Below are positions 44,487 to 51,775 of a stretch of DNA of 51,775 nt, one piece after another. Every line of letters begins with the position of its first letter. The stretch's first letter is position 1. Position numbers and translations under genes: made by a program. The stretch is from Roseivivax lentus (GTDB lineage: Bacteria; Pseudomonadota; Alphaproteobacteria; Rhodobacterales; Rhodobacteraceae), in NCBI RefSeq assembly GCF_900156805.1, contig NZ_FTOQ01000020.1, forward strand, positions 1 through 51,775, read 5' to 3'. The notes under the pieces were generated by a model. It did not search any database. It worked only from the letters and a program-made list of their open reading frames with translations, and was not told the DNA's origin.

Positions 44487-45695
44487 TCATGCGCCTTGCG
44501 GCGCAGCGGCGAGGGGACGGGATTTCAGGACACGGAAGGCGAAGACCAGCAGGATCACGATCGCGAACGTACCGGCACCGAGGGCCATCGCGCTGTCGGG
44601 CGTCCCGGTACGGTCCACCAGCCCGCCCGCGATGGTCGGCGCGACCGCCATCACCGCGTGATACAGCGTGAAGAAGACGCCCATTCCGAAGGCGCGCCGC
44701 TCCGGCGCGACGGCCTGACCGCTCAGCGCCATAATGACGCCCGCCGGCGCCATGCCGATGATGCCGAACAGAAGACTGGCGCCCAAGCCCGCACCGGGCA
44801 CAGGCAGCAGCAGGAAGGATGCCATTCCCGCCAGCATGCCAAGCGTCAGCACGAGGTCGCGCCGCCCGAACCGGTCGACGATCTGCCCGCAGGCCGCACC
44901 CGAGACGATCATGACCCAGCTTGCCACGCTGATCACCGATGCCGCCGCGAGCATGGTCGCGCCCTGCGCCTCGAGCACCGCGGGACCGAAGCTGAGCCAG
45001 CTGATATAGCCTGCGTTGAACAGCCCCCAGGCGAGCCCCGCGCAGCAGATCAGCGCCCATTCGCGCGGCAGAAGCCGCATGCTGCGCCCGGTGAACCGGG
45101 GCAGGTCGTGCGGCGGGCGATAGATCGCCCAAACGCCAATCGCCGCCAGCGCGCACCAGGCCGAAGCCACAAGGAAGGGCAGCCGCCAGTCGAACAACGT
45201 GACCAGCCAAGTGTGACCGATCTGGCCAATGGCGATGCCGAAGGGCCAGCTCATCACCAGAAGCGACATCGCGGTGGCGATCTCGCGCCCGCCGAACCAA
45301 TCCGCGACCATCTTAGTGAAATAGAGCGTCACGACAAGGAACCCGGCGCCCGCAAGGATCCGGCCGAGGCCGAGCGTCTCGGGCCCCGCGGCGAAGGCCG
45401 ACAGTAGACCGCCACCCGCCAGTGCCGCCAGACCGGCCGCAGACAGAGCCCGGTCCGAGGCGAAGCGCGCGAAGGCGCCCGCAGGCAGAGCGAGGAACAG
45501 GCCCGGCGCCATGAACAGCCCGATCATCAGGCCAAGCTGCGCGTTGTCGAAGGCGAAGGCGTCGGCGATCTCGCGACCGGCCGATCCGACCGTCTGGAAC
45601 TGCACGCCCAGCCCGGCACGCGCGATGAACAGAAGCGCCAGGATGCGCCAGCGCAGGGCGATGCGAGCCGGGCGCGTTTCTGCTGCATGCGTCAT
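44487..45695 (-). CDS. MFS transporter
   Basis: The 402-aa protein has 12 predicted helices in two six-helix halves and the A-motif-like loop between helices 2 and 3 (GLMIGLFMAPGLFLALPAGAFARFASDRAL), plus GQIVDRFGRRDLVLTLG in the second half. Substrate is unknown; the sequence is closest in character to nitrate/organic anion-type MFS carriers but without a decisive motif. The ATG at 45695 follows GGAG about 10 bases upstream. It is divergent from the LuxR/GAF regulator, which may control it. Confidence 0.9.
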   Translation of the reverse strand: MTHAAETRPARIALRWRILALLFIARAGLGVQFQTVGSAGREIADAFAFDNAQLGLMIGLFMAPGLFLALPAGAFARFASDRALSAAGLAALAGGGLLSAFAAGPETLGLGRILAGAGFLVVTLYFTKMVADWFGGREIATAMSLLVMSWPFGIAIGQIGHTWLVTLFDWRLPFLVASAWCALAAIGVWAIYRPPHDLPRFTGRSMRLLPREWALICCAGLAWGLFNAGYISWLSFGPAVLEAQGATMLAAASVISVASWVMIVSGAACGQIVDRFGRRDLVLTLGMLAGMASFLLLPVPGAGLGASLLFGIIGMAPAGVIMALSGQAVAPERRAFGMGVFFTLYHAVMAVAPTIAGGLVDRTGTPDSAMALGAGTFAIVILLVFAFRVLKSRPLAAAPQGA

Positions 45696-45893
45696 GTCTC
45701 TTGCTCCAAGTCGTTGCCGCATGGGCGGACGTGGTGGGGGTCAGCGCCGTCGATCAGGCGCAGCCCGACCGACGCGCGTTTCAGTCTGATGCCGGTTTCG
45801 CCGCGGCGCGCTGTTCGTCCTCTGCCCATCTTTCCGTTCCCTTCGGTGGTTGGAAAAAGCATGACAGAACCCGTCCCGGCGCGGCATCGGCCC

Positions 45894-45941
45894 GATGCAG
45901 TATTCTGCGCGGAGTCCGTGCAGTATTTTTCATACTGCATC
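45894..45941. promoter_or_regulatory. Nested inverted repeats, likely operator of the LuxR/GAF regulator
   Basis: Perfect 10-bp arms GATGCAGTAT (45894-45903) and ATACTGCATC (45932-45941) enclose a third half-site GCAGTAT (45920-45926), which also pairs with the right arm across a 5-base spacer. The site lies in the MFS-regulator gap, 64 bp before the regulator start. Three copies of GCAGTAT in 48 bp suggest cooperative binding. Confidence 0.6.
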
Positions 45942-46004
45942 TGCGGGATTGCCTCATGCGCCCCCGGGCGACAGGATCGACCTGCCAGAAGGACCCGCCA
46001 CGCC

Positions 46005-46814
46005 ATGACGCAAGACGCTCTCAGCCCGCGCGAGATCGAGATCGCCAACGCCTATGCGCAGGGGGACACCTACGGGACGATAGCGAACCGCTTGGGCATC
46101 GCGCCGACCACCGTGCGCACGCATCTCGCCACGATCTATCGCAAGATGGGCGTCTCCTCGAAGCTCGACCTGCATGCCCGGCTGAACGGCACCGCAGCCC
46201 CCGCAGCGGACAGTACCGATTTCGCGGCGGTCATCTCCGAGCTGGCGCTGAGCCTCGAAGAAGCGCTGCGCCGCGAAAGCGCGATGGCGGAGGTGCTGCG
46301 CATCATCAGCCGGTCCGAGGGCGATATCGATGCAGTGGTCTCGGCGATCCTCGGCCATGCGCTGGAACTTTGCGAGGCGGAATTCGGCATCCTGTTCGAC
46401 TATCACGGCCAGAACCGCTTCGGCATGACGCATGTCCGTGGAATCCCGGACACGTTCCGCGACTGGATGGACGCGCAGGGCGCCTTTGACGTGGGACCGC
46501 AGACCGCCCTGGGCCGTCTGGTCTCCACCCATGCGCCGGTCAATATCCTCGACGTGCGCGCCGAAGAGATCTTTCGCAGCGAGAACCCGCTGCGATGGGC
46601 CACGGCGCATCTGGGGGGCGCCCGGTCCTTCGTGGCGATCCCGATGCTGTCGGGCGAGCGTCTGGCGGGCGCCTTCACCATCTACCGACAGACCGTCCGG
46701 CCGTTTTCCGAAGCGACCGTGGCGCTGGCGCAGATCTTCGCCGATCAGAGCCTGATCGCGCTGGAGAATGCACGCCTCTTCGCCGCGCTGAAAGACGCCG
46801 CCGGGCCGGACTGA
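46005..46814 (+). CDS. Regulator with N-terminal LuxR-type HTH and C-terminal GAF domain
   Basis: The 269-aa protein has a LuxR-type helix-turn-helix at the N-terminus (residues 6-58: LSPREIEIANAYAQGDTYGT, then LGIAPTTVRTHLATIYRKMG) and a GAF domain at about 95-262 (LGHALELCEAEFGILFDY … RSFVAIPMLSGERLAGAFTIY). This reverses the usual LuxR order, where the HTH is C-terminal. A short coiled region (70-95) joins the parts. GAF domains bind small ligands or chromophores. The ATG at 46005 is preferred by the HTH boundary. It is divergent from the MFS transporter. Confidence 0.87.
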   Translation: MTQDALSPREIEIANAYAQGDTYGTIANRLGIAPTTVRTHLATIYRKMGVSSKLDLHARLNGTAAPAADSTDFAAVISELALSLEEALRRESAMAEVLRIISRSEGDIDAVVSAILGHALELCEAEFGILFDYHGQNRFGMTHVRGIPDTFRDWMDAQGAFDVGPQTALGRLVSTHAPVNILDVRAEEIFRSENPLRWATAHLGGARSFVAIPMLSGERLAGAFTIYRQTVRPFSEATVALAQIFADQSLIALENARLFAALKDAAGPD

Positions 46815-46950
46815 CCGCGTGGCCCGGACCGGGGGCCGCGGCAATAGCGTAAAGACTGGCCGGGGTCGGCAGGAGATCACGGGCAATTCGGCGACCAGAT
46901 CGCGCAGGACAATCCCGGCACCCCGCAATATCGTGTCACCGAATGTCGCC

Positions 46951-48339
46951 ATGAGCTGGACAAAAATCATGCACCAAAGCGCAGAGGCCATGAAACGCGA
47001 ACTGGACGAGGGCGCGACGAACGCCGCCTCGCTTGCGCAGGACGCTCTCACGCGGGCCACCGCGCTCAACGATGAGCTTGCGGCTTTCATCGCGCTCTGC
47101 CCCGAGGATGCGCAGCACGCAGCCCGCGAAAGCGACGCCCGCCGGGTAGAGGGCAGGGCGCGCGGACCGCTCGACGGGATACCCTTCGCCGTGAAGAACA
47201 ACATGGATGTGGCGGGGCTCGTCACCACCTGCGGCACCGCCATGAAGCTGGCCCCGGCGGCGCGGGATGCGACAGTCGTCGCCCGGTTGCGCGCGGCGGG
47301 CGCCGTGCTGATCGGCGCGCTCAACATGCATGAAGGCGCGCTTGGTGCCACCAACGACAACCCGGTCTGGGGCAGGTGCCAGAACCCGCTGCGGGCCGGG
47401 TATACGCCCGGTGGCTCCAGCGGGGGCAGTGCGGCGGCCGTCGCGGCGGGGATCGTTCCCTTCGCCCTCGGGTCCGACACGATGGGCTCGGTCCGGATAC
47501 CCGCCGCCTATTGCGGATTGTGGGGGCTGAAACCGACGGCGGGGCGGCTCTCCTCCGCCGGTCTTGCGCATCTTGCCTGGACGCTCGATGCGATCGGGCC
47601 CATGGCCCGCGCTCCGGAGGATCTGGCGCGCGTGATGGCCGCGCTGGACGGCTTCGACTCCGGCGATCCGCTCAGCGCGTCCTTCCCGGACGGGCAGGGG
47701 CCGCAGAGCCTCGCGGGTCTGACATTCGGAATACCCGACGCGGCGCTGCTCGACGGATGCGAAGACGCCGTCCGCGCTGGGTTCGAGACCTTCGTCGACG
47801 GTCTGCGCGAGCGCGGGGCCGAGGTCGAAGTCGTCTCCATTCCCAACTGGACCGTCGCGACCTTGCGGCGCGCCTGCCTGCTCATTGCGGAAGTCGAAGG
47901 CGCCGCAATCATGGGTGACAGGATCGATGCCCCGGGCCTGTCCGATGCGTTCCGATCCATGCTGCGCTTCGGCCGGGATGCGGGCGCGATCAAGGTCACG
48001 CAGGCCTACCGCGTGATCCTCGAGACGCGGCGCGGCTTCGAACATGCGATCCATAGTCTCGACGGTTTCGTCACGCCAACCGTGCCCCATCGCGCCTTCC
48101 CCCATGGCGACCCGGTTCCGGCCAATCAGGCCGATTTCACCACCCTTTCCAATGCCGCCGGTGCCCCGGCACTCTGCCTGCCTCTGGCGGCCACGGACGG
48201 CGGCTTGCCGGTCAGCATGCAGATCATGGGCCCGGCGGGCACCGATATGCGGCTCATCCGGATGGCGACGTCGATGTCGGATATGACGCAGGTTGCGCGC
48301 TGGAACCTGCAGGAGGCCCTCGATCCGGCATTTCGGTAA
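46951..48339 (+). CDS. Amidase-signature family hydrolase
   Basis: The 462-aa protein has the Ser-cisSer-Lys triad of the amidase family: K82 in PFAVKNNMD, S156 in TPGGSSGGSAAAV and S180 in SDTMGSVRIPAAYCGLWGLKPT. It hydrolyses an unknown amide in the cytosol, possibly with the same fold as GatA but without the GatB/C genes nearby. The ATG at 46951 is preferred, with ATG 46969 possible; the open frame upstream to 46819 is basic and unlike the family. It follows the LuxR/GAF gene after 136 bp on the same strand and converges on rfbA. Confidence 0.92.
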   Translation: MSWTKIMHQSAEAMKRELDEGATNAASLAQDALTRATALNDELAAFIALCPEDAQHAARESDARRVEGRARGPLDGIPFAVKNNMDVAGLVTTCGTAMKLAPAARDATVVARLRAAGAVLIGALNMHEGALGATNDNPVWGRCQNPLRAGYTPGGSSGGSAAAVAAGIVPFALGSDTMGSVRIPAAYCGLWGLKPTAGRLSSAGLAHLAWTLDAIGPMARAPEDLARVMAALDGFDSGDPLSASFPDGQGPQSLAGLTFGIPDAALLDGCEDAVRAGFETFVDGLRERGAEVEVVSIPNWTVATLRRACLLIAEVEGAAIMGDRIDAPGLSDAFRSMLRFGRDAGAIKVTQAYRVILETRRGFEHAIHSLDGFVTPTVPHRAFPHGDPVPANQADFTTLSNAAGAPALCLPLAATDGGLPVSMQIMGPAGTDMRLIRMATSMSDMTQVARWNLQEALDPAFR

Positions 48340-48352
48340 CGGCCGGCGGCGC

Positions 48353-49225
48353 TCAGTCCAACAGGCGTTTCAGATAGGTGCCGTAATCGTTCTTGCCGAA
48401 CTCGGACGCGCGCCGCGTCACCTGCGCGGCATCGATCCACCCGGCCTCATAAGCGATCTCGTCTGGATTGCCGATCTGAAGGCCTTGGCGTTGCACCAGT
48501 GTGCGGACGAAGTTCCCGGCATCAAGGAGGCTTCCGTGGGTGCCGGTGTCGAGCCAGGCATAGCCGCGGCCCATGCGGCGCACGTCGAGTTGGCCGTCGG
48601 CGAGGTAGCTTTCCAGCAGCGTGGTGATCTCGAGCTCTCCGCGCGCGGAGGGCTTTACCTGCGCGGCGCGGGCAGGGGCGGTGCCGTCGAGGAAGTAGAG
48701 TCCGGTCACGGCATAGGGCGAGGGCGGGTTCGCGGGCTTTTCGATGATATGGGTCACCCGGCCGTCGGCGTCGTAATCGACCACGCCGTAGCGCTCCGGA
48801 TCGGCGACGCGGTAGCCGAACACGGTGCCACCGGTCTCCTTGGCATCCGCATCCGCCAGAAGCTCGGGCAGGCCGTGGCCGAAGAAGACGTTGTCGCCCA
48901 GGACCATCGCCGAGGGCGCGCCCGCGAGGAAGTCCTCGGCCAGAAGATAGGCCTGTGCGAGCCCGTCCGGGTAGGGCTGCTCGATATAGGTGAGCGACAG
49001 GCCCCATTGCGACCCGTCACCCAGCGTGCGGCGGAACTGGTCCTGATCCTCGGGCGTGGTGATCACGCAGATCTCGCGGATTCCCGCCAGCATCAGGACC
49101 GAGAGCGGGTAATAGACCATCGGCTTGTCGTAGACCGGCAAAAGCTGTTTCGAGACACCCATGGTGATCGGGTAAAGTCGGGTGCCCGAGCCGCCGGCGA
49201 GAATGATGCCCTTGCGGTTGGTCAT
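48353..49225 (-). CDS. rfbA: Glucose-1-phosphate thymidylyltransferase
   Basis: The 290-aa enzyme makes dTDP-glucose from glucose-1-phosphate and dTTP. The nucleotide-binding start KGIILAGGSGTRLYPIT, SKQLLPVYDKPMVYYPLS, the DNVFFGHGLPE metal site and the IEKPANPPSPYAVTGLYF region are all canonical. Length is normal. The ATG at 49225 overlaps the rfbD stop by ATGA. It is the last gene of the rfbBDA operon. Confidence 0.97.
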   Translation of the reverse strand: MTNRKGIILAGGSGTRLYPITMGVSKQLLPVYDKPMVYYPLSVLMLAGIREICVITTPEDQDQFRRTLGDGSQWGLSLTYIEQPYPDGLAQAYLLAEDFLAGAPSAMVLGDNVFFGHGLPELLADADAKETGGTVFGYRVADPERYGVVDYDADGRVTHIIEKPANPPSPYAVTGLYFLDGTAPARAAQVKPSARGELEITTLLESYLADGQLDVRRMGRGYAWLDTGTHGSLLDAGNFVRTLVQRQGLQIGNPDEIAYEAGWIDAAQVTRRASEFGKNDYGTYLKRLLD

Positions 49226-50064
49226 GAGGAAAGCTCCTTCAGGATGTCGTCGAGGCCCGCGCGCCAATCGGGGGCGGGGAGGCCGAAGATCGTCTCTGTT
49301 TCTGCACAATCGAGCCGGGAATTGAGCGGCCGCGCCGCCGGGGTCGGGTAGTCGCGGCTCGGGATATCGGTCACGGAGCAGCGCAGTCCGGCGCGGTCGA
49401 AGATCGCGCGGGCGAACTCCGCCCAGCTGACAGGCGGCTGACCCGCGAAGTGATAGGTGCCGGACTTCGCAGGATCGGCGATGAGCTGCTCCGCGATGGA
49501 CAGGCAGGCCGCGGCGATGTCCCGCGCGGGCGTCGGCCCGCCGATCTGGTCGGCAACGATGTTCAGCGCGTCGCGCTCGGCACCCAGCCGCAGCATGGTC
49601 TTCACGAAGTTCGCGCCATGGGCAGACACGACCCAAGAGGTGCGCAGGATTGCGTGTGTGCCGCCCGCCGCGCACACAGCCTCTTCACCTGCAAGCTTTG
49701 AACGCCCATAGGCATTGATCGGCGCAACCGCATCGCTGGGCTGCCACGGTGTCTTCCCCGAGCCGTCGAAGACGTAATCGGTGGAGATATGCACCAGCGG
49801 GATGCCCGATGCGGCGCAGGCATCCGCCATCGCGCCGGGACCGATCGCATTCAGGGCGAAGGCTGCATCCTCTTCGCTCTCCGCGCGATCGACGGCGGTA
49901 TAGGCCGCCGCATTGATCACCGCGCGCGGCTCATGCGACTCTATTGCTGCCCGGATGGCGCCCGGATCGCCCGCATCGCAAGCGTCGCGGCCAAGGCAGG
50001 TCACGCCGCCCGCCCGCGCCAACTCCCTCGCCACCTGCCCGGATTGGCCGAAAACGAGGATCAT
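49222..50064 (-). CDS. rfbD: dTDP-4-dehydrorhamnose reductase
   Basis: The 280-aa short-chain-type reductase forms dTDP-L-rhamnose using NAD(P)H. It has the glycine motif [12 protein letters not shown] near residues 5-16, the substrate motif STDYVFDG, the catalytic Y-x-x-x-K in [11 protein letters not shown], and a C-terminal [17 protein letters not shown]. Length fits. It overlaps rfbB and rfbA by ATGA. Confidence 0.96.
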   Translation of the reverse strand: MILVFGQSGQVARELARAGGVTCLGRDACDAGDPGAIRAAIESHEPRAVINAAAYTAVDRAESEEDAAFALNAIGPGAMADACAASGIPLVHISTDYVFDGSGKTPWQPSDAVAPINAYGRSKLAGEEAVCAAGGTHAILRTSWVVSAHGANFVKTMLRLGAERDALNIVADQIGGPTPARDIAAACLSIAEQLIADPAKSGTYHFAGQPPVSWAEFARAIFDRAGLRCSVTDIPSRDYPTPAARPLNSRLDCAETETIFGLPAPDWRAGLDDILKELSS

Positions 50065-51101
50065 GTGCCGGTCCCGAGACGTTGGCCCACGCCGTCACGC
50101 TCCAGGAGCGCGCGCCACCAATCCTCGTTCTCGAGATACCAGCGCACGGTCTTCTCGAGGCCTTCTTCCACGGTGACCGAGGGCAGCCAACCCAGCTCCT
50201 CGCGGATGCGCGTGGGGTCGATCGCGTAGCGCAGATCGTGGCCCGGGCGGTCTGTGACGAACGCGATCAGGCTGGAATAGGGTCGATCCGCGGGCTTCAG
50301 CCGGTCGAGGATCGCGCAGATGGTCTCGACCAGCGCGAGGTTCGTCCGCTCGTTCTCGCCGCCGATATTGTAGCTGCGCCCCAGCGCGCCCTTCTCCAGC
50401 ACGAGCAGCAGCGCATCGGCGTGATCCTCCACATAGAGCCAGTCGCGCACGTTCTCGCCCGCGCCATAGACCGGGATGGGCCGACCGTGCAGGGCGTTCA
50501 GAATCACCACCGGGATCAGCTTCTCCGGGAAGTGGTAGGGCCCGTAATTGTTGGAGCAGTTCGACAGCACCACCGGCAGCCCGTAGGTTTCGCCCCAGGC
50601 GCGCACGAGGTGATCGGAGGCGGCCTTCGAGGCAGAGTAGGGCGAGCGCGGATCGTAGGGCGTCTCCTCGGTGAACTGACCGTCGGGACCGAGCGAGCCG
50701 AAGACCTCGTCGGTGGAGACATGGTGAAAGCGGAACGTCTCCGGGCGTCCTTCAGCGTTCCAATAGGCGCGCGCGGCCTCCAGAAGATGGAACGTGCCCA
50801 TCACGTTGGTGTCCATGAAGGTGCCCGGGCCGTCGATGGAGCGGTCCACATGGCTTTCGGCGGCCAGATGCATGACCGCGTCGGGCTCGTGTTTGGCGAA
50901 GATCCGGTCGAGCGCCCCGCGATCGCGGATATCCGCATGTTCGAACGCATAAAGTGGGCTGTCCGCGACCGAGGCCACGTTGTCGAGGCAGGCCGCATAG
51001 GTCAGCGCGTCGAGATTGACCACGCTGTGCCCGCGCGACACCGCCAGACGCACCACCGCAGAGCCTATGAACCCCGCGCCGCCGGTGATGAGAACCTTCA
51101 T
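50061..51101 (-). CDS. rfbB: dTDP-glucose 4,6-dehydratase
   Basis: The 346-aa SDR-type enzyme converts dTDP-glucose to dTDP-4-keto-6-deoxyglucose. The NAD motif [12 protein letters not shown] starts at residue 7; STDEVFGS and the catalytic [12 protein letters not shown] follow, then [14 protein letters not shown] and the [13 protein letters not shown] region. The ATG at 51101 is preferred; GAGGGAAA lies about 8 bases upstream, and the longer frame to 51173 adds a non-homologous leader. It is the first gene of the operon. No rfbC is found on either side. Confidence 0.97.
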   Translation of the reverse strand: MKVLITGGAGFIGSAVVRLAVSRGHSVVNLDALTYAACLDNVASVADSPLYAFEHADIRDRGALDRIFAKHEPDAVMHLAAESHVDRSIDGPGTFMDTNVMGTFHLLEAARAYWNAEGRPETFRFHHVSTDEVFGSLGPDGQFTEETPYDPRSPYSASKAASDHLVRAWGETYGLPVVLSNCSNNYGPYHFPEKLIPVVILNALHGRPIPVYGAGENVRDWLYVEDHADALLLVLEKGALGRSYNIGGENERTNLALVETICAILDRLKPADRPYSSLIAFVTDRPGHDLRYAIDPTRIREELGWLPSVTVEEGLEKTVRWYLENEDWWRALLERDGVGQRLGTGT

Positions 51102-51235
51102 ACTGTTTCCCTCATTCACGTCGTGATCGCCAGATCCCGATCCGATACCAGCTCTTCCTTGCGTAGCCGCCAAGGATCACTTCTGCCAGCGGCTGACACA
51201 TCATTCCCGAACATTCAGGCTCTGTCAGAGGCTTT

Positions 51236-51550
51236 TCAGACAGTATTCGACCGCAGATCGGGGTTTTGAGGTGACCGGACTTGCCGCTGCAACAGAACCG
51301 GCGGAGCGACTGAACTCATGTCCGACCGCTTCGAGCTTACGTTCTCGTCCTGGACTTGCCCCCAACTCTGGGCTGCCGTCCTGAGCGCCGACGCGCCATC
51401 CTGGCGATAAAGCTTTGGAGATCGGAGAACCTGCCGACGCGTATGAGCCAAAAGATGTGCCGCATTATCCACCGCCAGCCAACTGTCATCAACCTGCGAC
51501 AAGACCTCCACGCGGTACAACTCGCGTTTGCCCATGATCACCCATCCCAT
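51236..51550 (-). pseudogene. ISNCY-type transposase, N-terminal fragment
   Basis: The first 65 residues (MGWVIMGKRELYRVEVLSQV, then AAHLLAHTRRQVLR and KLYRQDGASALR) match the N-terminal helix-turn-helix of ISNCY-family transposases. The remainder runs on into SWGQVQDENVSS and a short unrelated tail before the stop, and the catalytic region is absent. The element is therefore truncated. The Gln-rich position normally holding a recognisable HARGRPSN motif reads differently, which also suggests decay. Confidence 0.7.
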
Positions 51551-51657
51551 GCACAATCTCCCGCAGTCTATTGGGGGAGAGAGAGTTTCCTGAGTTGGTC
51601 ATGGGTGACTTTTAGCTTTGCTGCTTGATGGCTCAAGGGTCGTTGCGACGTTTTCCG

Positions 51658-51774
51658 CTATCTCAGTTTCATCATCTCTTCTCTGAAGGCTTCGGTTGGG
51701 GTGCGCCATCCGAGGCATTTTCTGGGTGTCCCGTTCAGGCGGTCACAAATCGCCTTCATATTGCGATTTGAGAG
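51658..51774 (-). mobile_element. IS30-family transposase, C-terminal end (partial at window edge)
   Basis: The minus-strand frame entering from the window edge reads NMKAICDRLNGTPRKCLGWR, then TPTEAFREEMMKLR and a stop at 51658. RLN-x-x-PRK-x-LGW-x-TP-x-EAF is the hallmark of the IS30 transposase C-terminus. The rest of the element lies beyond the window. The bases after the stop (51625-51657) contain a possible terminal repeat, but without the other end it cannot be confirmed. Confidence 0.85.
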
Positions 51775-51775
51775 C

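Noticed and set aside
1-51775. tRNA, rRNA and CRISPR arrays
   Set aside because: No cloverleaf-like element, rRNA signature or regularly spaced repeat was seen by eye on either strand.

Overview
The window looks like chromosomal DNA from a GC-rich alphaproteobacterium, most probably a Rhodobacterales (Roseobacter-type) species. The reasons are the high GC and codon use of most genes, three families common in that group (an EPS-associated MarR regulator, a split indolepyruvate oxidoreductase with a long beta-type subunit, and several TRAP transporters), and the tightly overlapped operons. No rRNA, tRNA or CRISPR array was seen. Family assignments come from reading motifs and overall protein character, not from a database search.

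Region 1 (1-17208, almost all minus strand) is a surface-polysaccharide locus. It begins at a degenerate tyrosine-recombinase 3' end. It then holds a PglE/PglD/PglC-like trio (aminotransferase, acetyltransferase, priming phosphoglycosyl transferase), a GT4 glycosyltransferase, a heparinase II/III-type protein and a fused dehydrogenase/Gfo-Idh-MocA protein. Next comes an AT-rich cassette with a Wzy-like polymerase, a PAPS-type sulfotransferase and a flippase-like membrane protein. It ends with wecC, wecB and glmS, which supply UDP-ManNAc uronic acid. Upstream lie a small membrane protein, a vapBC toxin-antitoxin pair and the EPS-associated MarR regulator. Together these genes predict a sulfated, uronic-acid- and amino-sugar-containing exopolysaccharide.

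Region 2 (17209-25767, plus strand) carries an orphan hypothetical protein, then a MarR regulator with iorA, iorB and a complete TRAP transporter (dctP, dctQ, dctM). This looks like uptake and ferredoxin-dependent oxidation of an aryl-pyruvate or similar 2-oxo acid.

Region 3 (25808-33558) is the most interesting block. A minus-strand operon encodes an SsuD-like flavin monooxygenase, an aldo/keto reductase, a flavin reductase and a second TRAP transporter. It is divergent from a GntR/UTRA regulator and a Gfo/Idh/MocA-family enzyme, with a palindrome between them. The enzyme set matches the sulfoquinovose monooxygenase (SmoA/B/C) route, here with a TRAP importer and a possible NAD-dependent sulfoquinovosidase of the Gfo/Idh/MocA fold.

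Region 4 (33559-48339) is mixed housekeeping: a DJ-1/PfpI protein, an NmrA-type reductase, a Tat-exported multicopper oxidase, an RND efflux pump with its adaptor, a CaCA antiporter, four very small membrane or exported proteins, an MFS transporter, a LuxR-HTH/GAF regulator and an amidase.

Region 5 (48353-51775) is a dTDP-sugar operon rfbB-rfbD-rfbA that lacks rfbC in the window. It is bounded upstream by an ISNCY-type transposase fragment and the 3' end of an IS30-family transposase.
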